Shown: positions 25,956 to 35,163, counted from the stretch's first letter. The stretch: 64,000 nt of DNA from JALUZX01 sp964561605 (GCA_964561605.1 CAZLQD010000053.1:141379-205378), one strand, 5' to 3'. The notes: generated from the letters alone by a model not told the origin. Program-made: numbers and translations.

Positions 25956-27329
25956 ATGGGAAGGGGCCTTGGGAAATGGACGGGACCGGCGGTCCTCCTG
26001 CTCCTGGGAGCGGGATCGGGCTGTGCCGGCTTTCCCTGGAGCGGAGGGGGGAAGGAGGCCTTCCTGGAAGCCGCCCTCTCCCCCCTGCAAGGGGCCTGGA
26101 CGGCGGCCACGGTCCTTGCAGGGGAAGTACCCCGCCCCGCAAGGGGAGAGACCGTTCCCCTGGTCCGCACGGGGAGGTCCTCCTACCTCCTGGAGGCCCG
26201 GGCCAGGCCCGGGCGGCTCTACCGTTTCCGCCGGGGCTGGACCTTCCTCCCCCTCGACCCCACCCCACCCTTCTCGGTGGGAAAGGACCCGGACCCGGCG
26301 AAGCTCCTGGAGACCCTGGAGCCCCAGCCCTTTCCTCTTGCATCCTTCCGGCCCACCGGCTCGGCCCCCTTTCCCTCCTTCTACGACTCCTACTTGAAGG
26401 TCCAGGTGGAAGGAGCCGGCCGGAGAGGGTGCCGCATCCGGATCCAGTGGAAGGACCGCCCGGGAACCCCCCTGGGGGAACGGGTCCTGGCCCACCTCCG
26501 CCGGGCCCTGGCCATCCTGGAGCCCCTGGAGGAGGGGAACCGGCGCTTCCTGGCGGGAGACCCGGCAGGGGCCCTGGAATCCTACGACCGCGCCCTGGCT
26601 GCAGGGAGACCGCCCTGTTGCGCCTTCCACGCCAGGTGCCTGGCCCGGATCCACTTCAACCGGGGGGTCTGCCTGGCCCGCCTGGGCGACCTGGACGGGG
26701 CCCTCCTGGCCTTGGAGCGTTCGAAGGCCCTGGACCCGCACCTTCCGGGAGCGGACCTCCTGGCAGGAAGCCTGGGAAGCCTCCTGGGGAAAAAGCCCGG
26801 AGAGACCCCTTCCAACGGGGGCCTTCCCGGCAGGGAGGCGGACCTCCTGGGGAAGGGGAACCACCTCCTCTCCCGGGGAAGGGCCCGCCAGGCCGAAAGG
26901 GTCTTTCTCGTGGCCCGCACCCGGAAGGGACTCTCCGTGGCGGCCCTCCAGGGTCTCTCCCGGGCGGAAGAGATGCTGGGGCGGAAGTGGCGTGCCCGGG
27001 CCCACCTGCTCCAGGCCCTGGAACGAAGCCCGGGAAACCCGGCCGTCCTGGCCGAACTGGCCCGCCTCTCCGAAGACCAGGGGGACCCCTTCCAGGCCCT
27101 GGAGGCGGCCCGCCTGCTGGGAACCGGTTCCCAGGCCTTCCGGGAGATCCTGGCCCGGGTCCCGCCGGGGACGGCGGCCCCCTTCCTGGCCCTGGTCTGC
27201 AGGCGTCCCGCCCCCCTTCCAGACTCCCCCATGAAGCGCGCCCTGGCCGCCGCCAGGACGGGGTCGCCCCTCTTTCTCAGCGTCCTTCCCGGGCCCGGAA
27301 AGGCCCTGCCCGCCGAACCGGTGCGCTGA
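25956..27329 (+). CDS. TPR-containing lipoprotein
   Basis: A 457-residue protein; ATG 25956 follows AGGAAGGGGACAC. The signal peptide ends in GSGC (Cys23), a plausible lipobox. The first 150 residues are an unrecognised beta-rich domain. From about residue 180 the sequence is helical and TPR-like: LAGDPAGALESYDRALAAG and RIHFNRGVCLARLGDLDGAL, then further repeats near residue 330 to 400. It is probably an extracytoplasmic scaffold for a protein complex. It ends 15 bases from the convergent VWA gene. No catalytic residues are seen. Confidence 0.75.
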   Translation: MGRGLGKWTGPAVLLLLGAGSGCAGFPWSGGGKEAFLEAALSPLQGAWTAATVLAGEVPRPARGETVPLVRTGRSSYLLEARARPGRLYRFRRGWTFLPLDPTPPFSVGKDPDPAKLLETLEPQPFPLASFRPTGSAPFPSFYDSYLKVQVEGAGRRGCRIRIQWKDRPGTPLGERVLAHLRRALAILEPLEEGNRRFLAGDPAGALESYDRALAAGRPPCCAFHARCLARIHFNRGVCLARLGDLDGALLALERSKALDPHLPGADLLAGSLGSLLGKKPGETPSNGGLPGREADLLGKGNHLLSRGRARQAERVFLVARTRKGLSVAALQGLSRAEEMLGRKWRARAHLLQALERSPGNPAVLAELARLSEDQGDPFQALEAARLLGTGSQAFREILARVPPGTAAPFLALVCRRPAPLPDSPMKRALAAARTGSPLFLSVLPGPGKALPAEPVR

Positions 27330-27344
27330 TTCCGGAGCCCCTGG

Positions 27345-29246
27345 TCACTGCCTGACGTACTGGCCGCCCGACTCCCGGGCCAATTCCCGGAGCAGGGGGC
27401 TCGGCGTACCCAGGGAGATCGTATGGATTACGATCCTCCGGGTCAGGTTCCAGGCCCGGACGGCCTTGGCGATGGCCCGGGGGTCCAGCACCTTCCCGGC
27501 CGTGGGGGCACCGTCGGAGAGGAGGTAGATCGTATCCACCTCCTTGTCCTGGAAGGCCTTCTCCAGGGCGCCGTAGATGTTGGTGGCCCCCATGGGCCGG
27601 GTGGACCGGACGAAGGCCTCGGCCTTCCTCTTGTTGGACCTGGTGGCTGGAAGAAGGTGTTTCTCCCAGGCCCGCACGGGGGTGCTGAAGAAGACGATGT
27701 TGAAGCGGACCTTCTTGTCGAACCGGGCCAGGGCCTGGATCAGGGCCGCCTTGGCCAGGTCCAGCCTGGTCCGGCCCGCCGTGTCCACCTTGGCGGCCAT
27801 GGAGCCCGAGACGTCCAGGACGAAGGTCACCCTTTGGCTCACCACGGGGATTCCGTAGTAGGTGTTTCCATACCTGCCCTTGCGGGCGACCCTCTTCCTG
27901 GGAGGCGGCGGCCGGAACCGGTCCTTCTCCCGCTCCCACCAGTATTTCCAGCGGGCCAGGTCGTCATGGAAGGAGATCCCGGCGATCCCGGCCAGGGCCT
28001 CCTCCACCTCCTGCTTCAAACGGCCCGTCTCCCGGCCCAGACGCTCGATGAGGATGGGGACGGCCCGGGGGTCCCGGACTTTGCGGGCGTAGGCGTAGAA
28101 GGCGGAGCGGACCATCCAGTTCCGGTCCCACGCAAGCTTGCTCAGGGCCGGAAAGTCCTCCCTGTCCCCCAAGTCGGCCAGGAGGTCCAGGGCCCGGGCC
28201 CGGAAGGCGGGGAAACCCGACCTGGCGAACTTGAGCAAGGTCTCCTTCCAGGAGGGGTCGCCCTTCCTGAGCCCGTGGAGGGAGTCCAGGGCTTCCAGGC
28301 GGAGGACCATGGGGCCTTTACGGAGCATCCCCTCCAGGACGACCTGGCCCAGCCGGTCCCCCGAAGTCCCCAGGGCACGGGCCGCCTCCCGCCGGATCTC
28401 CATATCCCTGTCCCGGAGAGCCCGCCTCAGGGCCTTCCTCGCCTCGGGGACCTTGCTCCCCGCCAGGCCCAGGACAGAGAGAAGACGAAGGGTCCTGCTC
28501 TTGCTTGCCAGGCCCTTCCGGATCCACCACTCCAGGCAGGGGCCGTCCTGGAAACGGGAGGCCCTCTCCCGGAAGAACCCTTCGAGTCCCAGGGGTCCTG
28601 CGGCCGCCAGGGCCACGAAGAGGGCCTGGGCCCGCCGCGTCCCCAGGCGGGCCAACTCCTCCCCCAGTGCCCTGGCCAAGGCCGGGTGGGGCCGGATCCT
28701 GAGCTGGAGTTCCCAGGCGACGGCCCGATCGAGGAAGGCCTGGGCCTCCTTCCCGAGACTCCGTGCCAGGGGTCTGACCAGGGCGGCCTGGAGGATGGGA
28801 GAGGTCCTACCGCTCCCTCCCTGGAAGTAGAGGGCCTGGAAGAACCCCAGGACCTTTGGGGGAAGGCGGTCGGGGAGGGCCCGGACCAGCCTTTCCCTGG
28901 AGAGAGGGACCAGGAGCTTCCAGAGGGAGGGGAGGGCCCGCCCCACCCGGGGTTCCCCCACCCGGCGCCCCAACCCCCCGGCCAGGATGGCCTGGACCTG
29001 GGGGGAGGTCTCCTCGGGGGTCCTGGACAGGAGGAAGGCCGTCACCCGCGGGTCCTTGCCGGAGGCGATCCTGGAGGCCGTGGCGACCCTCGCCGCCGGC
29101 GGGAGGGAGGCCTCCTTCCGGAACCTCTCCAGGAGGGCCGCCGGGCCCTTCCCCTCCTTCCCGCCGGGAGGAGCGGCCGGGAGGGGATTCGCCAGGGACG
29201 ACAAAAGAAAGAGCCCCCAGAGGAGCCGGAACAGGTTTCGCGTCAT
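27345..29246 (-). CDS. HEAT-repeat protein with C-terminal VWA domain
   Basis: A 633-residue secreted or envelope protein. An upstream in-frame start at 29339 exists, but the ATG at 29246 gives a clean signal peptide (LFRLLWGLFLLSSLANPLPA) and has AAGGAGG some 12 bases before it. Residues to about 400 are HEAT-like helical repeats, e.g. LRRALRDRDMEIRREAARAL. The C-terminal 170 residues are a von Willebrand A domain with an intact MIDAS: VLDVSGSM, the Thr of GATNIYGAL and the Asp of YLLSDGAPT. VWA MIDAS sites bind a divalent metal and protein partners. No partner is evident here. It is divergent from the AI-2E-type permease gene. Confidence 0.85.
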   Translation of the reverse strand: MTRNLFRLLWGLFLLSSLANPLPAAPPGGKEGKGPAALLERFRKEASLPPAARVATASRIASGKDPRVTAFLLSRTPEETSPQVQAILAGGLGRRVGEPRVGRALPSLWKLLVPLSRERLVRALPDRLPPKVLGFFQALYFQGGSGRTSPILQAALVRPLARSLGKEAQAFLDRAVAWELQLRIRPHPALARALGEELARLGTRRAQALFVALAAAGPLGLEGFFRERASRFQDGPCLEWWIRKGLASKSRTLRLLSVLGLAGSKVPEARKALRRALRDRDMEIRREAARALGTSGDRLGQVVLEGMLRKGPMVLRLEALDSLHGLRKGDPSWKETLLKFARSGFPAFRARALDLLADLGDREDFPALSKLAWDRNWMVRSAFYAYARKVRDPRAVPILIERLGRETGRLKQEVEEALAGIAGISFHDDLARWKYWWEREKDRFRPPPPRKRVARKGRYGNTYYGIPVVSQRVTFVLDVSGSMAAKVDTAGRTRLDLAKAALIQALARFDKKVRFNIVFFSTPVRAWEKHLLPATRSNKRKAEAFVRSTRPMGATNIYGALEKAFQDKEVDTIYLLSDGAPTAGKVLDPRAIAKAVRAWNLTRRIVIHTISLGTPSPLLRELARESGGQYVRQ

Positions 29247-29392
29247 ATCCGGAAAAAGCCTCCTTGCCTCCACCAAAAGGGGCCTTTCCTCCTCCAGTAA
29301 CGCCGCCGGGGAAGTCATCCTTGCATCGCCGGGATCCATCCTTTTGGATGGGCGGCCTGGATTTTCCGGCGGAAGGAGGAAAGAGGCGGAAC

Positions 29393-30736
29393 ATGGACGA
29401 AAGTTCCAGGAAGAGGCTGGGATTCCTCGGGAGGATCTACTGGGAGAAGCTGGTCATCTGGACCCTCTTCCTCCTCTTCCTCTACGTCATCCGGGATTTC
29501 TTCACCCTCCTCTTCCTGACCTTCATCCTGGCCTACATCTTCTTCCACCTGAGCGACTGGTTCCTGGAGAAGATCTTCCGCAAGAAGCGGCCCAGGTGGG
29601 CCCGGGTCACGGTGGTGACCTTCCTCTACCTGGTCTTCCTGGGGTGCGTCGGGGCCGGTGCCGTCTTCCTGGGCCCCCGGGTCTATTCCCAGGCGGCGGA
29701 CCTGGTGAACCGGGTGGAGAAGTACGAAGCGGGCCGGAAGATCGCCGAGAAGATCGTCCACACCCTCTCCCAGACCGTGGGGGACGAGGGGGGCGGCGTG
29801 ACCAGGCCCTTCGTGGAGGACTGGCTCCTCCTGGCCCCCGAGGAGGAGGAAACGGCCCGGAAGCGCCTGGAATCCTTCCTGGAGGCCCAGGGCCTCTCCC
29901 CGGAAAGCCCCCGAAGGTCCATCGTCTGCGAGGAGATGCTCCGCCTCTTCCGGGAGTACCACAGGAAGAGCGGCCTGAAGAACGCCATCGCCGCCTTCCT
30001 GGCGAAGAACCTGGGGGTCGAGAGGACCTCCAGGATGGAGCGCATGATCGAGGAGGGGGGAAGATACCTCGTAGGGCATATCCCCTCCCTCGTGGAAGTG
30101 CTCCGCAAGTTCGTGGGGGGCATATTCAACGGCCTCATCTCCCTCCTCCTGGCCATCATCTTCTCCTTCCTCGTCCTCCTGGACCTGCCCAGGATCGCCA
30201 GGAAGGTGGAGACCCTCTCCCGGAGCAGGGCCGCCCGCTTCTACGAGGAGATCAAGCCCACCATGGTGGGTTTCGCCTCGGTGATCGGAAAGGCGTTCCA
30301 GGCCCAGGCCGTGATCGCCCTGCTGAACACGGCCTTCACCTTCGCAGGAATCCGGCTCCTCGGAATCCCCCACGCCGCGGTCCTCTCCCTCATCGTCTTC
30401 CTCTGCTCCTTCATCCCCGTGGTCGGCGTGTTCATCTCCTCCACACCCATGGTGATCCTGGCCCTCCAGATGGAGGGTGGAGGAATCGGTATGGCCTTCA
30501 ACGTGGTGATCCTGGTGACGATCATCCACATGCTGGAGGCCTACATCTTCAACCCCAGGATCATGGGGGAATTCCTCCACATGCATCCCCTCTTCGTGCT
30601 CCTCGTCCTGGTGGTGGCGGAGCACTTCTTCCACATCTGGGGGCTCCTCCTGGGCGTCCCCGTGGCCTACTACGTCTTCTCCCAGGTCCTGAAGCCGGGG
30701 AAGGAGGATCCTTCCGGAGAGGAGGCCTCTACTTGA
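29393..30736 (+). CDS. AI-2E family (PerM/TqsA-type) permease
   Basis: A 447-residue polytopic membrane protein; ATG 29393 follows AAGGAGGAAAG. The family (PF01594) includes TqsA, PerM and Na+/H+ or sporulation permeases. The pattern is two N-terminal helices, a large soluble insert between about residues 100 and 220, and the C-terminal block. LLGIPHAAVLSLIVFLCSFI and VVGVFISSTP form the signature, followed by IHMLEAYIFNPRIMGE. Substrate is unknown; autoinducer export applies to only some members. Its stop overlaps the end of efpL by 8 bases on the other strand. Confidence 0.88.
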   Translation: MDESSRKRLGFLGRIYWEKLVIWTLFLLFLYVIRDFFTLLFLTFILAYIFFHLSDWFLEKIFRKKRPRWARVTVVTFLYLVFLGCVGAGAVFLGPRVYSQAADLVNRVEKYEAGRKIAEKIVHTLSQTVGDEGGGVTRPFVEDWLLLAPEEEETARKRLESFLEAQGLSPESPRRSIVCEEMLRLFREYHRKSGLKNAIAAFLAKNLGVERTSRMERMIEEGGRYLVGHIPSLVEVLRKFVGGIFNGLISLLLAIIFSFLVLLDLPRIARKVETLSRSRAARFYEEIKPTMVGFASVIGKAFQAQAVIALLNTAFTFAGIRLLGIPHAAVLSLIVFLCSFIPVVGVFISSTPMVILALQMEGGGIGMAFNVVILVTIIHMLEAYIFNPRIMGEFLHMHPLFVLLVLVVAEHFFHIWGLLLGVPVAYYVFSQVLKPGKEDPSGEEAST

Positions 30737-31298
30737 CCCTCTCCACGAACTTCCCCGTCCTCGTGTCCACCCGGACCCGCTGGCCCGAGGACAGGTAGGG
30801 AGGAACCTGGATCACCAGGCCCGTCTCCAGGGTGGCCGGCTTGGTCTGGGCCGCCGCCGTGGCCCCCTTCAGGGCCGGATCGGTCTCCACGACCTCCAGC
30901 TCCACCACGTTGGGAAGCTCCAGGCCGATGGGGTTCCCCTGGTAGAAGCGCACCTTCAACCCTTCCAGGCCGTCCACCAGGTAGTAGGCGTCCTCCCCCA
31001 CGAAGTCCTCTCCAAGGAGGATCTCCTCGTAGGTCTCCAGGTCCATGAAGTGCCATCCCGAGGCGTCCTTGTAGGTGAGCTGGACCTCCCGCACTTCGAA
31101 GTCCGCCTCCTTCACCCGGTCGGTCCCCCTGAGGGAGCGGTCCATCACCTGTCCCGTCCTGAGGCTCTTCAGGCGGACCTTGACGATCAAAGAGGCCCCC
31201 CTGGCGCTGGGGGTCTGTTGCTGGGTGTCCACAACCACCCAGGGCTGGCCGTCCACGTCGAGAAGCATGCCTTTCTTGATGTCCGTTGCCTGGATCAC
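30729..31298 (-). CDS. efpL: Elongation factor P-like protein EfpL (YeiP)
   Basis: An EF-P paralogue of 189 residues that rescues ribosomes stalled at polyproline and related motifs. An in-frame GTG at 31319 is also possible, but GTG 31298 aligns exactly with the YeiP N-terminus (x-x-x-A-x-[DE]-I-K-K-G) and has AGAAAGGG upstream. The loop tip reads TPSARGAS, matching the SPTARGA loop of YeiP/EfpL, not the PGKG loop of canonical EF-P. All three OB/KOW domains are present, ending with ATLETGLVIQVPPYLSSGQ. Arg at the tip implies no lysine-type modification. Polyproline-rich proteins in this window fit the need for such a factor. Confidence 0.9.
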   Translation of the reverse strand: MIQATDIKKGMLLDVDGQPWVVVDTQQQTPSARGASLIVKVRLKSLRTGQVMDRSLRGTDRVKEADFEVREVQLTYKDASGWHFMDLETYEEILLGEDFVGEDAYYLVDGLEGLKVRFYQGNPIGLELPNVVELEVVETDPALKGATAAAQTKPATLETGLVIQVPPYLSSGQRVRVDTRTGKFVERVK

Positions 31299-31343
31299 GA
31301 CATTCCCTTTCTGGAGCACTGGAAGGGGGGGGAAGGGGGCCTA

Positions 31344-31372
31344 CTGGCAGGAAACCTCCCGGCCACTATGAT
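31344..31372 (+). promoter_or_regulatory. Candidate promoter for the B12-radical SAM gene
   Basis: CTGGCA (31344-31349) and TATGAT (31367-31372) lie 17 bases apart in the divergent gap between efpL and the radical SAM gene. The -35 matches four of six consensus bases and the -10 five. The predicted start is about 45 bases before ATG 31424, where no Shine-Dalgarno sequence is evident. Confidence 0.45.
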
Positions 31373-31423
31373 GGCCTGGATCGGGGCCAGGCTGAAGGCC
31401 GTAGATTGCCGATATTCTTCAAG

Positions 31424-32986
31424 ATGCGCATCCAGTTCATCCACCCGCCGGTCTACATCAACGTCCATGCCATGACGGCATTGAGGCCCAGCCTCCCTCT
31501 GGGCCTCGCCCTTGTGGCCGCCGTGGTGCGCCGCGCGGGCCACCAGGTCTCCGTCCTGGACGCCGTGGGCCTGGCACCCACCCAGGTCACTCCCGACGGG
31601 AGACTCCACTACCTGGGACTCACCCCCGAAGAGATCGTCGAGAGGGTGGACCCCGAGGCCCAGGTCCTGGCCCTGACCAACACCTGGTCCTTTTCCTGGC
31701 CCCTGGTCCGCCGGATCGCCCGGTTGCTCAAGGAACGGTTCCCCGGAAAAACCCTCGTGGCGGGAGGGGAGCACTTCACGGGAATGCCCGAACTCTCCCT
31801 GGAGACCTCCCCCATCGACGTCCTGGTCCTGGGCGAAGGGGAGGAGACCATGGTGGAACTCCTGGGAGCCCTGGAGTCCGGCTCCCCCCCCCTGGAGGAG
31901 ATCCGGGGCCTGGCCTTCCGCAAGGAGGGGAAGGTCCACCGGACCCCGCCCAGGCCCAGGATCAAGGACCTGGATTCCCTCCCCTGGCCGGCCTGGGACC
32001 TCTTCGACCCCAGGGCCTACCACGACAACGGACTGGTGATCGGCCTGGACACGGGGATGACCATGCCCATCCTCGCCACCAGGGGGTGCCCCTACGCCTG
32101 CACCTACTGCTCCTCCTCCACCATGTGGACCCGCAGGTGGTACGCCCGGGATCCCATCGACGTGGTGGACGAGATCGAGCACTACTACAAGAAATACGGC
32201 GCGACGAACTTCCCCTTCCAGGACCTCACCGCCATCCTGAAGCGGGACTGGGTGATCACCTTCTGCAGGGAGCTCCTGAAGAGGGGCCTGAAGATCACCT
32301 GGCAGTTTCCCAGCGGAACACGTTGCGAGGTCATCGACGAGGAGGTGGCCGACCTTCTGGCCCGAACGGGCGGAAAGTCCCTGGCCTTCGCCCCGGAGAG
32401 CGGTTCCGGGAGAACGAGGAAGCTCATAGGAAAGCAGATGACCGAGGAGGCGCTGATGAAGGCCGTCCGGGCCTCCGTCCGGAAGGGCCTCAACATCACC
32501 TGCTTCTTCGTGATCGGCTTCCCCCACGACACATGGGAGGACCTGAAGGAGACCTTCCGCCTGGTCAGGAAACTCGCCGTGGCGGGAATCGACGACGTGG
32601 CCGTGGGCTTCTTCTTCCCCATCCCCGGGACCAGGCTCTACGATGAGCTCCTGGAGAAGGGGAGGATCGAGCCCTCGGACGAGTTCCTCTACACCCCCAT
32701 CTTCGCCAACGACGAGAAGATCCGTCCCGAGAACAATTACTGCGAAAACCTCTCGGCCCGGCGCCTCACCCTGGCGAAGTACCTGATCCTTCTCAATTTC
32801 TATCCCCTCTCCTTCGCCACCCACCCCTGGAGGGTCTTCACCATCCTTTGGAACGTCCTCAGGGGGAGGGAGACCAGGAAGCTGGAAACCTTCCTGAACG
32901 ACTTCAAGAGGAAGGTCCGCCTCTGGTTCAGGGCCAAGGGGAAGGAGAGGAGAGGGCCGGAAGAGGTCCGGACCCGCCGTTGCTGA
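31424..32986 (+). CDS. B12-binding-domain radical SAM protein
   Basis: A 520-residue class B-type radical SAM enzyme. Residues 1-150 form a cobalamin-binding-like Rossmann domain (LGLALVAAVVRRAGHQVSVLDAVG; LVAGGEHFTGMPEL; DVLVLGEGEET). The [4Fe-4S] cysteines are C222-x3-C226-x2-C229 in RGCPYACTYC. NFPFQDLTAIL and the later FFFPIPGTRLYDELL are TIM-barrel strands of this group. Such enzymes methylate unactivated carbons or modify lipids, tetrapyrroles and natural products. No substrate gene is adjacent. ATG 31424 is the first codon of the conserved fold. The stop abuts the convergent metallo-hydrolase stop. Confidence 0.9.
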   Translation: MRIQFIHPPVYINVHAMTALRPSLPLGLALVAAVVRRAGHQVSVLDAVGLAPTQVTPDGRLHYLGLTPEEIVERVDPEAQVLALTNTWSFSWPLVRRIARLLKERFPGKTLVAGGEHFTGMPELSLETSPIDVLVLGEGEETMVELLGALESGSPPLEEIRGLAFRKEGKVHRTPPRPRIKDLDSLPWPAWDLFDPRAYHDNGLVIGLDTGMTMPILATRGCPYACTYCSSSTMWTRRWYARDPIDVVDEIEHYYKKYGATNFPFQDLTAILKRDWVITFCRELLKRGLKITWQFPSGTRCEVIDEEVADLLARTGGKSLAFAPESGSGRTRKLIGKQMTEEALMKAVRASVRKGLNITCFFVIGFPHDTWEDLKETFRLVRKLAVAGIDDVAVGFFFPIPGTRLYDELLEKGRIEPSDEFLYTPIFANDEKIRPENNYCENLSARRLTLAKYLILLNFYPLSFATHPWRVFTILWNVLRGRETRKLETFLNDFKRKVRLWFRAKGKERRGPEEVRTRRC

Positions 32987-33844
32987 TCAGGCCCTTCCCA
33001 GGCAGGCGATCCCCGCCAGGCCGGACCTCTTCCCTCCCCGGCCGAGAATCCTGGCGACCCAGGACCGTGGGTCGTGGTAGAGGAAGGCCAGGCTCCCCCG
33101 GCGGGCCATCTCGTCGGCCACTTCGCGGCGGAAGAATAGGGCCAGGTCGGGCTCTTCGTCGGAGTGGGCGTCCCTCTGGAGGAGGAAGGAGCGGGCCACG
33201 GGGAGCAGGTCGCTGGTGAACCAGCCCTCCTCCCGGGATCCCCGGAGCCTGAGGACCATGAGACCGCCGGTGTGCCCGGGGGTGTGCAGCACCTGGAGGC
33301 CCGGGGAGAGTTCCTCCTCTCCCTCCAGGAGCCGGATCCGGCGCTCCGAATAGGCCTGCCGGATGCGCTCCGCCAGCCCTCCGGCCCGGCCCGTCTCCAG
33401 GCCTTCCCGCCACTCCTCCCTCTGGACCAGGATCTCCGCCCTGGGGAAGCGGGGCCGGCCCTCCAGGAGAACGCCGCCTGCATGGTCGAAGTGCAGGTGG
33501 GAGAGGAAGACGAAATCCACCTCTTCCGGCGAGACCCCAAGCCCCTGGATCTGCTCCTCCAGAGGAGGGTCGGGGGGCTCCACGGCGAACTTGTTCCACC
33601 GCAAGGCGTCCAGGTCGCCCACGGCGGCGTCCAGGAGCCCGGTGCCCCCGGGGGTGCGCACCAGGAGGGGCCTCATGGTGAGGGGGATCCAGAGTTTCCG
33701 CCCGAGAGAGAGGGTGAGCCTGAGCCTCCCCCCCCAGAGGGGAGTGCAAAGGATGCCCCCCAGGTCGAGGCCCATCCCCGGAGGGGACGGGACTCCCCGG
33801 CCGGCCGGGGCCGCATCGGGGCGGATGGTCGCTCGGGTCTTCAT
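32987..33844 (-). CDS. Metallo-beta-lactamase-fold hydrolase
   Basis: A 285-residue MBL-superfamily enzyme with the zinc motif HLHFDH (in VFLSHLHFDHAGG) and HTPGHTGG, the third ligand region. FTSDLLPVARSFLLQRDAHS and the late LAFLYHDP supply the remaining ligands. It resembles quorum-quenching lactonases and related hydrolases in layout, but substrate cannot be assigned. No signal peptide is visible. ATG 33844 has no Shine-Dalgarno sequence; a TAGGAT hexamer lies 9 bases ahead of it, suggesting a leaderless transcript. Confidence 0.88.
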   Translation of the reverse strand: MKTRATIRPDAAPAGRGVPSPPGMGLDLGGILCTPLWGGRLRLTLSLGRKLWIPLTMRPLLVRTPGGTGLLDAAVGDLDALRWNKFAVEPPDPPLEEQIQGLGVSPEEVDFVFLSHLHFDHAGGVLLEGRPRFPRAEILVQREEWREGLETGRAGGLAERIRQAYSERRIRLLEGEEELSPGLQVLHTPGHTGGLMVLRLRGSREEGWFTSDLLPVARSFLLQRDAHSDEEPDLALFFRREVADEMARRGSLAFLYHDPRSWVARILGRGGKRSGLAGIACLGRA

Positions 33845-33945
33845 CGCATCGGGATCCTAGGCCGGAAAAGCCCGGGAGAGAAGTCTAACGTCGCCGGGCC
33901 TCCCCCTTCTTTCCCCCCTTTTCCCGGGAGGGGCGGTGCAGGTTC

Positions 33946-34404
33946 TCACAGGATCTCCGGAAGGTCGCCCCACTCCTCCTGGACCCAGGCCTTGCAAGTG
34001 GGAGAGGAGGAGAGGGGATAGCGAGGCCCCAGGTCCTCTTCCCGGGAGAGGATCCAGGGCCTCCAGCCCAGGATGTCCTCCTCGCCAAGGCGCCAGGAGA
34101 GGAAGACCAGGCAGCCCTCCAGGCGTGCCGGGAATCCGACCTCCCCTTCCTCCTCGTCCAGGACCTGGACCCCCAGGTCCTCCAGTTCCCTCCGGTACTC
34201 CTCCATCTTCCCGTAGAGAGCGGAGAGTTCCTTCAAGGGCAGGCCCGGTGCCTCTCCCCAGGGAAGATCCCCGGGACAGGCCAATCCCTCGAGGATCCCT
34301 TTCCAGCGGGACCGGGTCTCCATCAGGTCCGAAAGTATGGGGCCCACCAGGGCCAGGGCCTTTCGGGCCAAGTCCAGGGAAAAGAATCGAAACGAGGGCT
34401 TCAT
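33946..34404 (-). CDS. DUF2203 family protein
   Basis: A 152-residue protein; ATG 34404 follows AGAGGAGGAAGCC and overlaps the nth stop as ATGA. SFRFFSLDLARKALALVGPI near the N-terminus and the closing GFPARLEGCLVFLSWRLGEE match DUF2203, a family of unknown function. The middle is a charged helix. Translational coupling to endonuclease III is clear but gives no proof of a shared role. Confidence 0.75.
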   Translation of the reverse strand: MKPSFRFFSLDLARKALALVGPILSDLMETRSRWKGILEGLACPGDLPWGEAPGLPLKELSALYGKMEEYRRELEDLGVQVLDEEEGEVGFPARLEGCLVFLSWRLGEEDILGWRPWILSREEDLGPRYPLSSSPTCKAWVQEEWGDLPEIL

Positions 34405-35105
34405 GGCTTCCTCCTCTTGCGAGGCGGGTCTGGAAGGTCCTTTTGGTCTCCCCGGCCTTCGAATGCAACACCGATCTTGGGACAATCTTCCCGGAGGGGG
34501 CATTCGGGGCACCTGGGCTTTTTGGCCCGGCAGAACTCCCTTCCGAGGAGGATCAGGGCGTGGCCCAGGAATGTCCAGGACTCCCTGGGGAAGAGTTCCA
34601 TCAAATCCTTCTCGATCCGGCCGGGGTCCTTCTCTTTCGAGAGGCCGAGCCTCCCGGCCAGGCGTTTCACGTGGGTGTCCACTACGACCCCTTCGTTCCG
34701 GCCGAACCAGGTCCCCAGGACCACGTTGGCCGTCTTCCTGGCCACCCCGGGAAGCTCCGTAAGGGCCTCCAGCCTCTCCGGAACCTTCCCGCCGTGTCTC
34801 TCCACAAGGATCCCGGCGCTCTCTTTCAGGTACCGGGCCTTCTGCACGTAGAATCCTGTGGGCCGGATGATTTCCCGGATCTCCTCCAGGGAGGCCGCCG
34901 CCAGGGAAGGAGGGTCGGGGAAACGGGCGAAGAGGGCGGGCGTCACCTCGTTGACCTTCGCGTCGGTGCACTGGGCGGAAAGGATGGTGGCCACCAGGAG
35001 CTGGAAGGGGTCCTTGTGCGCCAGGGCGCAATCGGCCCTTGGATAGGTCTCCTCCAGGACGCGGAGGACCCTTTCGGGGGGGAAGCCTGCACTCTCTTTC
35101 TTCAT
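34401..35105 (-). CDS. nth: Endonuclease III
   Basis: DNA glycosylase/AP lyase for oxidised pyrimidines; 234 residues from ATG 35105, close to the family's 211-220. The frame runs further upstream, but family homology starts at MKKESAG. The helix-hairpin-helix and catalytic Lys are in LTELPGVARKTANVVLG, the catalytic Asp in VVVDTHVKRLAGRLG, and the cluster cysteines C-x6-C-x2-C-x5-C in CRAKKPRCPECPLREDC. AQCTDAKVNEVTPALF is the usual N-terminal motif. It is translationally coupled to DUF2203. Confidence 0.96.
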   Translation of the reverse strand: MKKESAGFPPERVLRVLEETYPRADCALAHKDPFQLLVATILSAQCTDAKVNEVTPALFARFPDPPSLAAASLEEIREIIRPTGFYVQKARYLKESAGILVERHGGKVPERLEALTELPGVARKTANVVLGTWFGRNEGVVVDTHVKRLAGRLGLSKEKDPGRIEKDLMELFPRESWTFLGHALILLGREFCRAKKPRCPECPLREDCPKIGVAFEGRGDQKDLPDPPRKRRKP

Positions 35106-35163
35106 GCCCGCATTTCCCGGCCCCTTTCGCCCCGGCTGGGGGGAATCCGGCCGAGGCCCCTTC

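Noticed and set aside
29336..29351. CCATCC-TTTT-GGATGG hairpin upstream of the AI-2E-type permease
   Set aside because: Only six pairs; no link to a known regulator or terminator.
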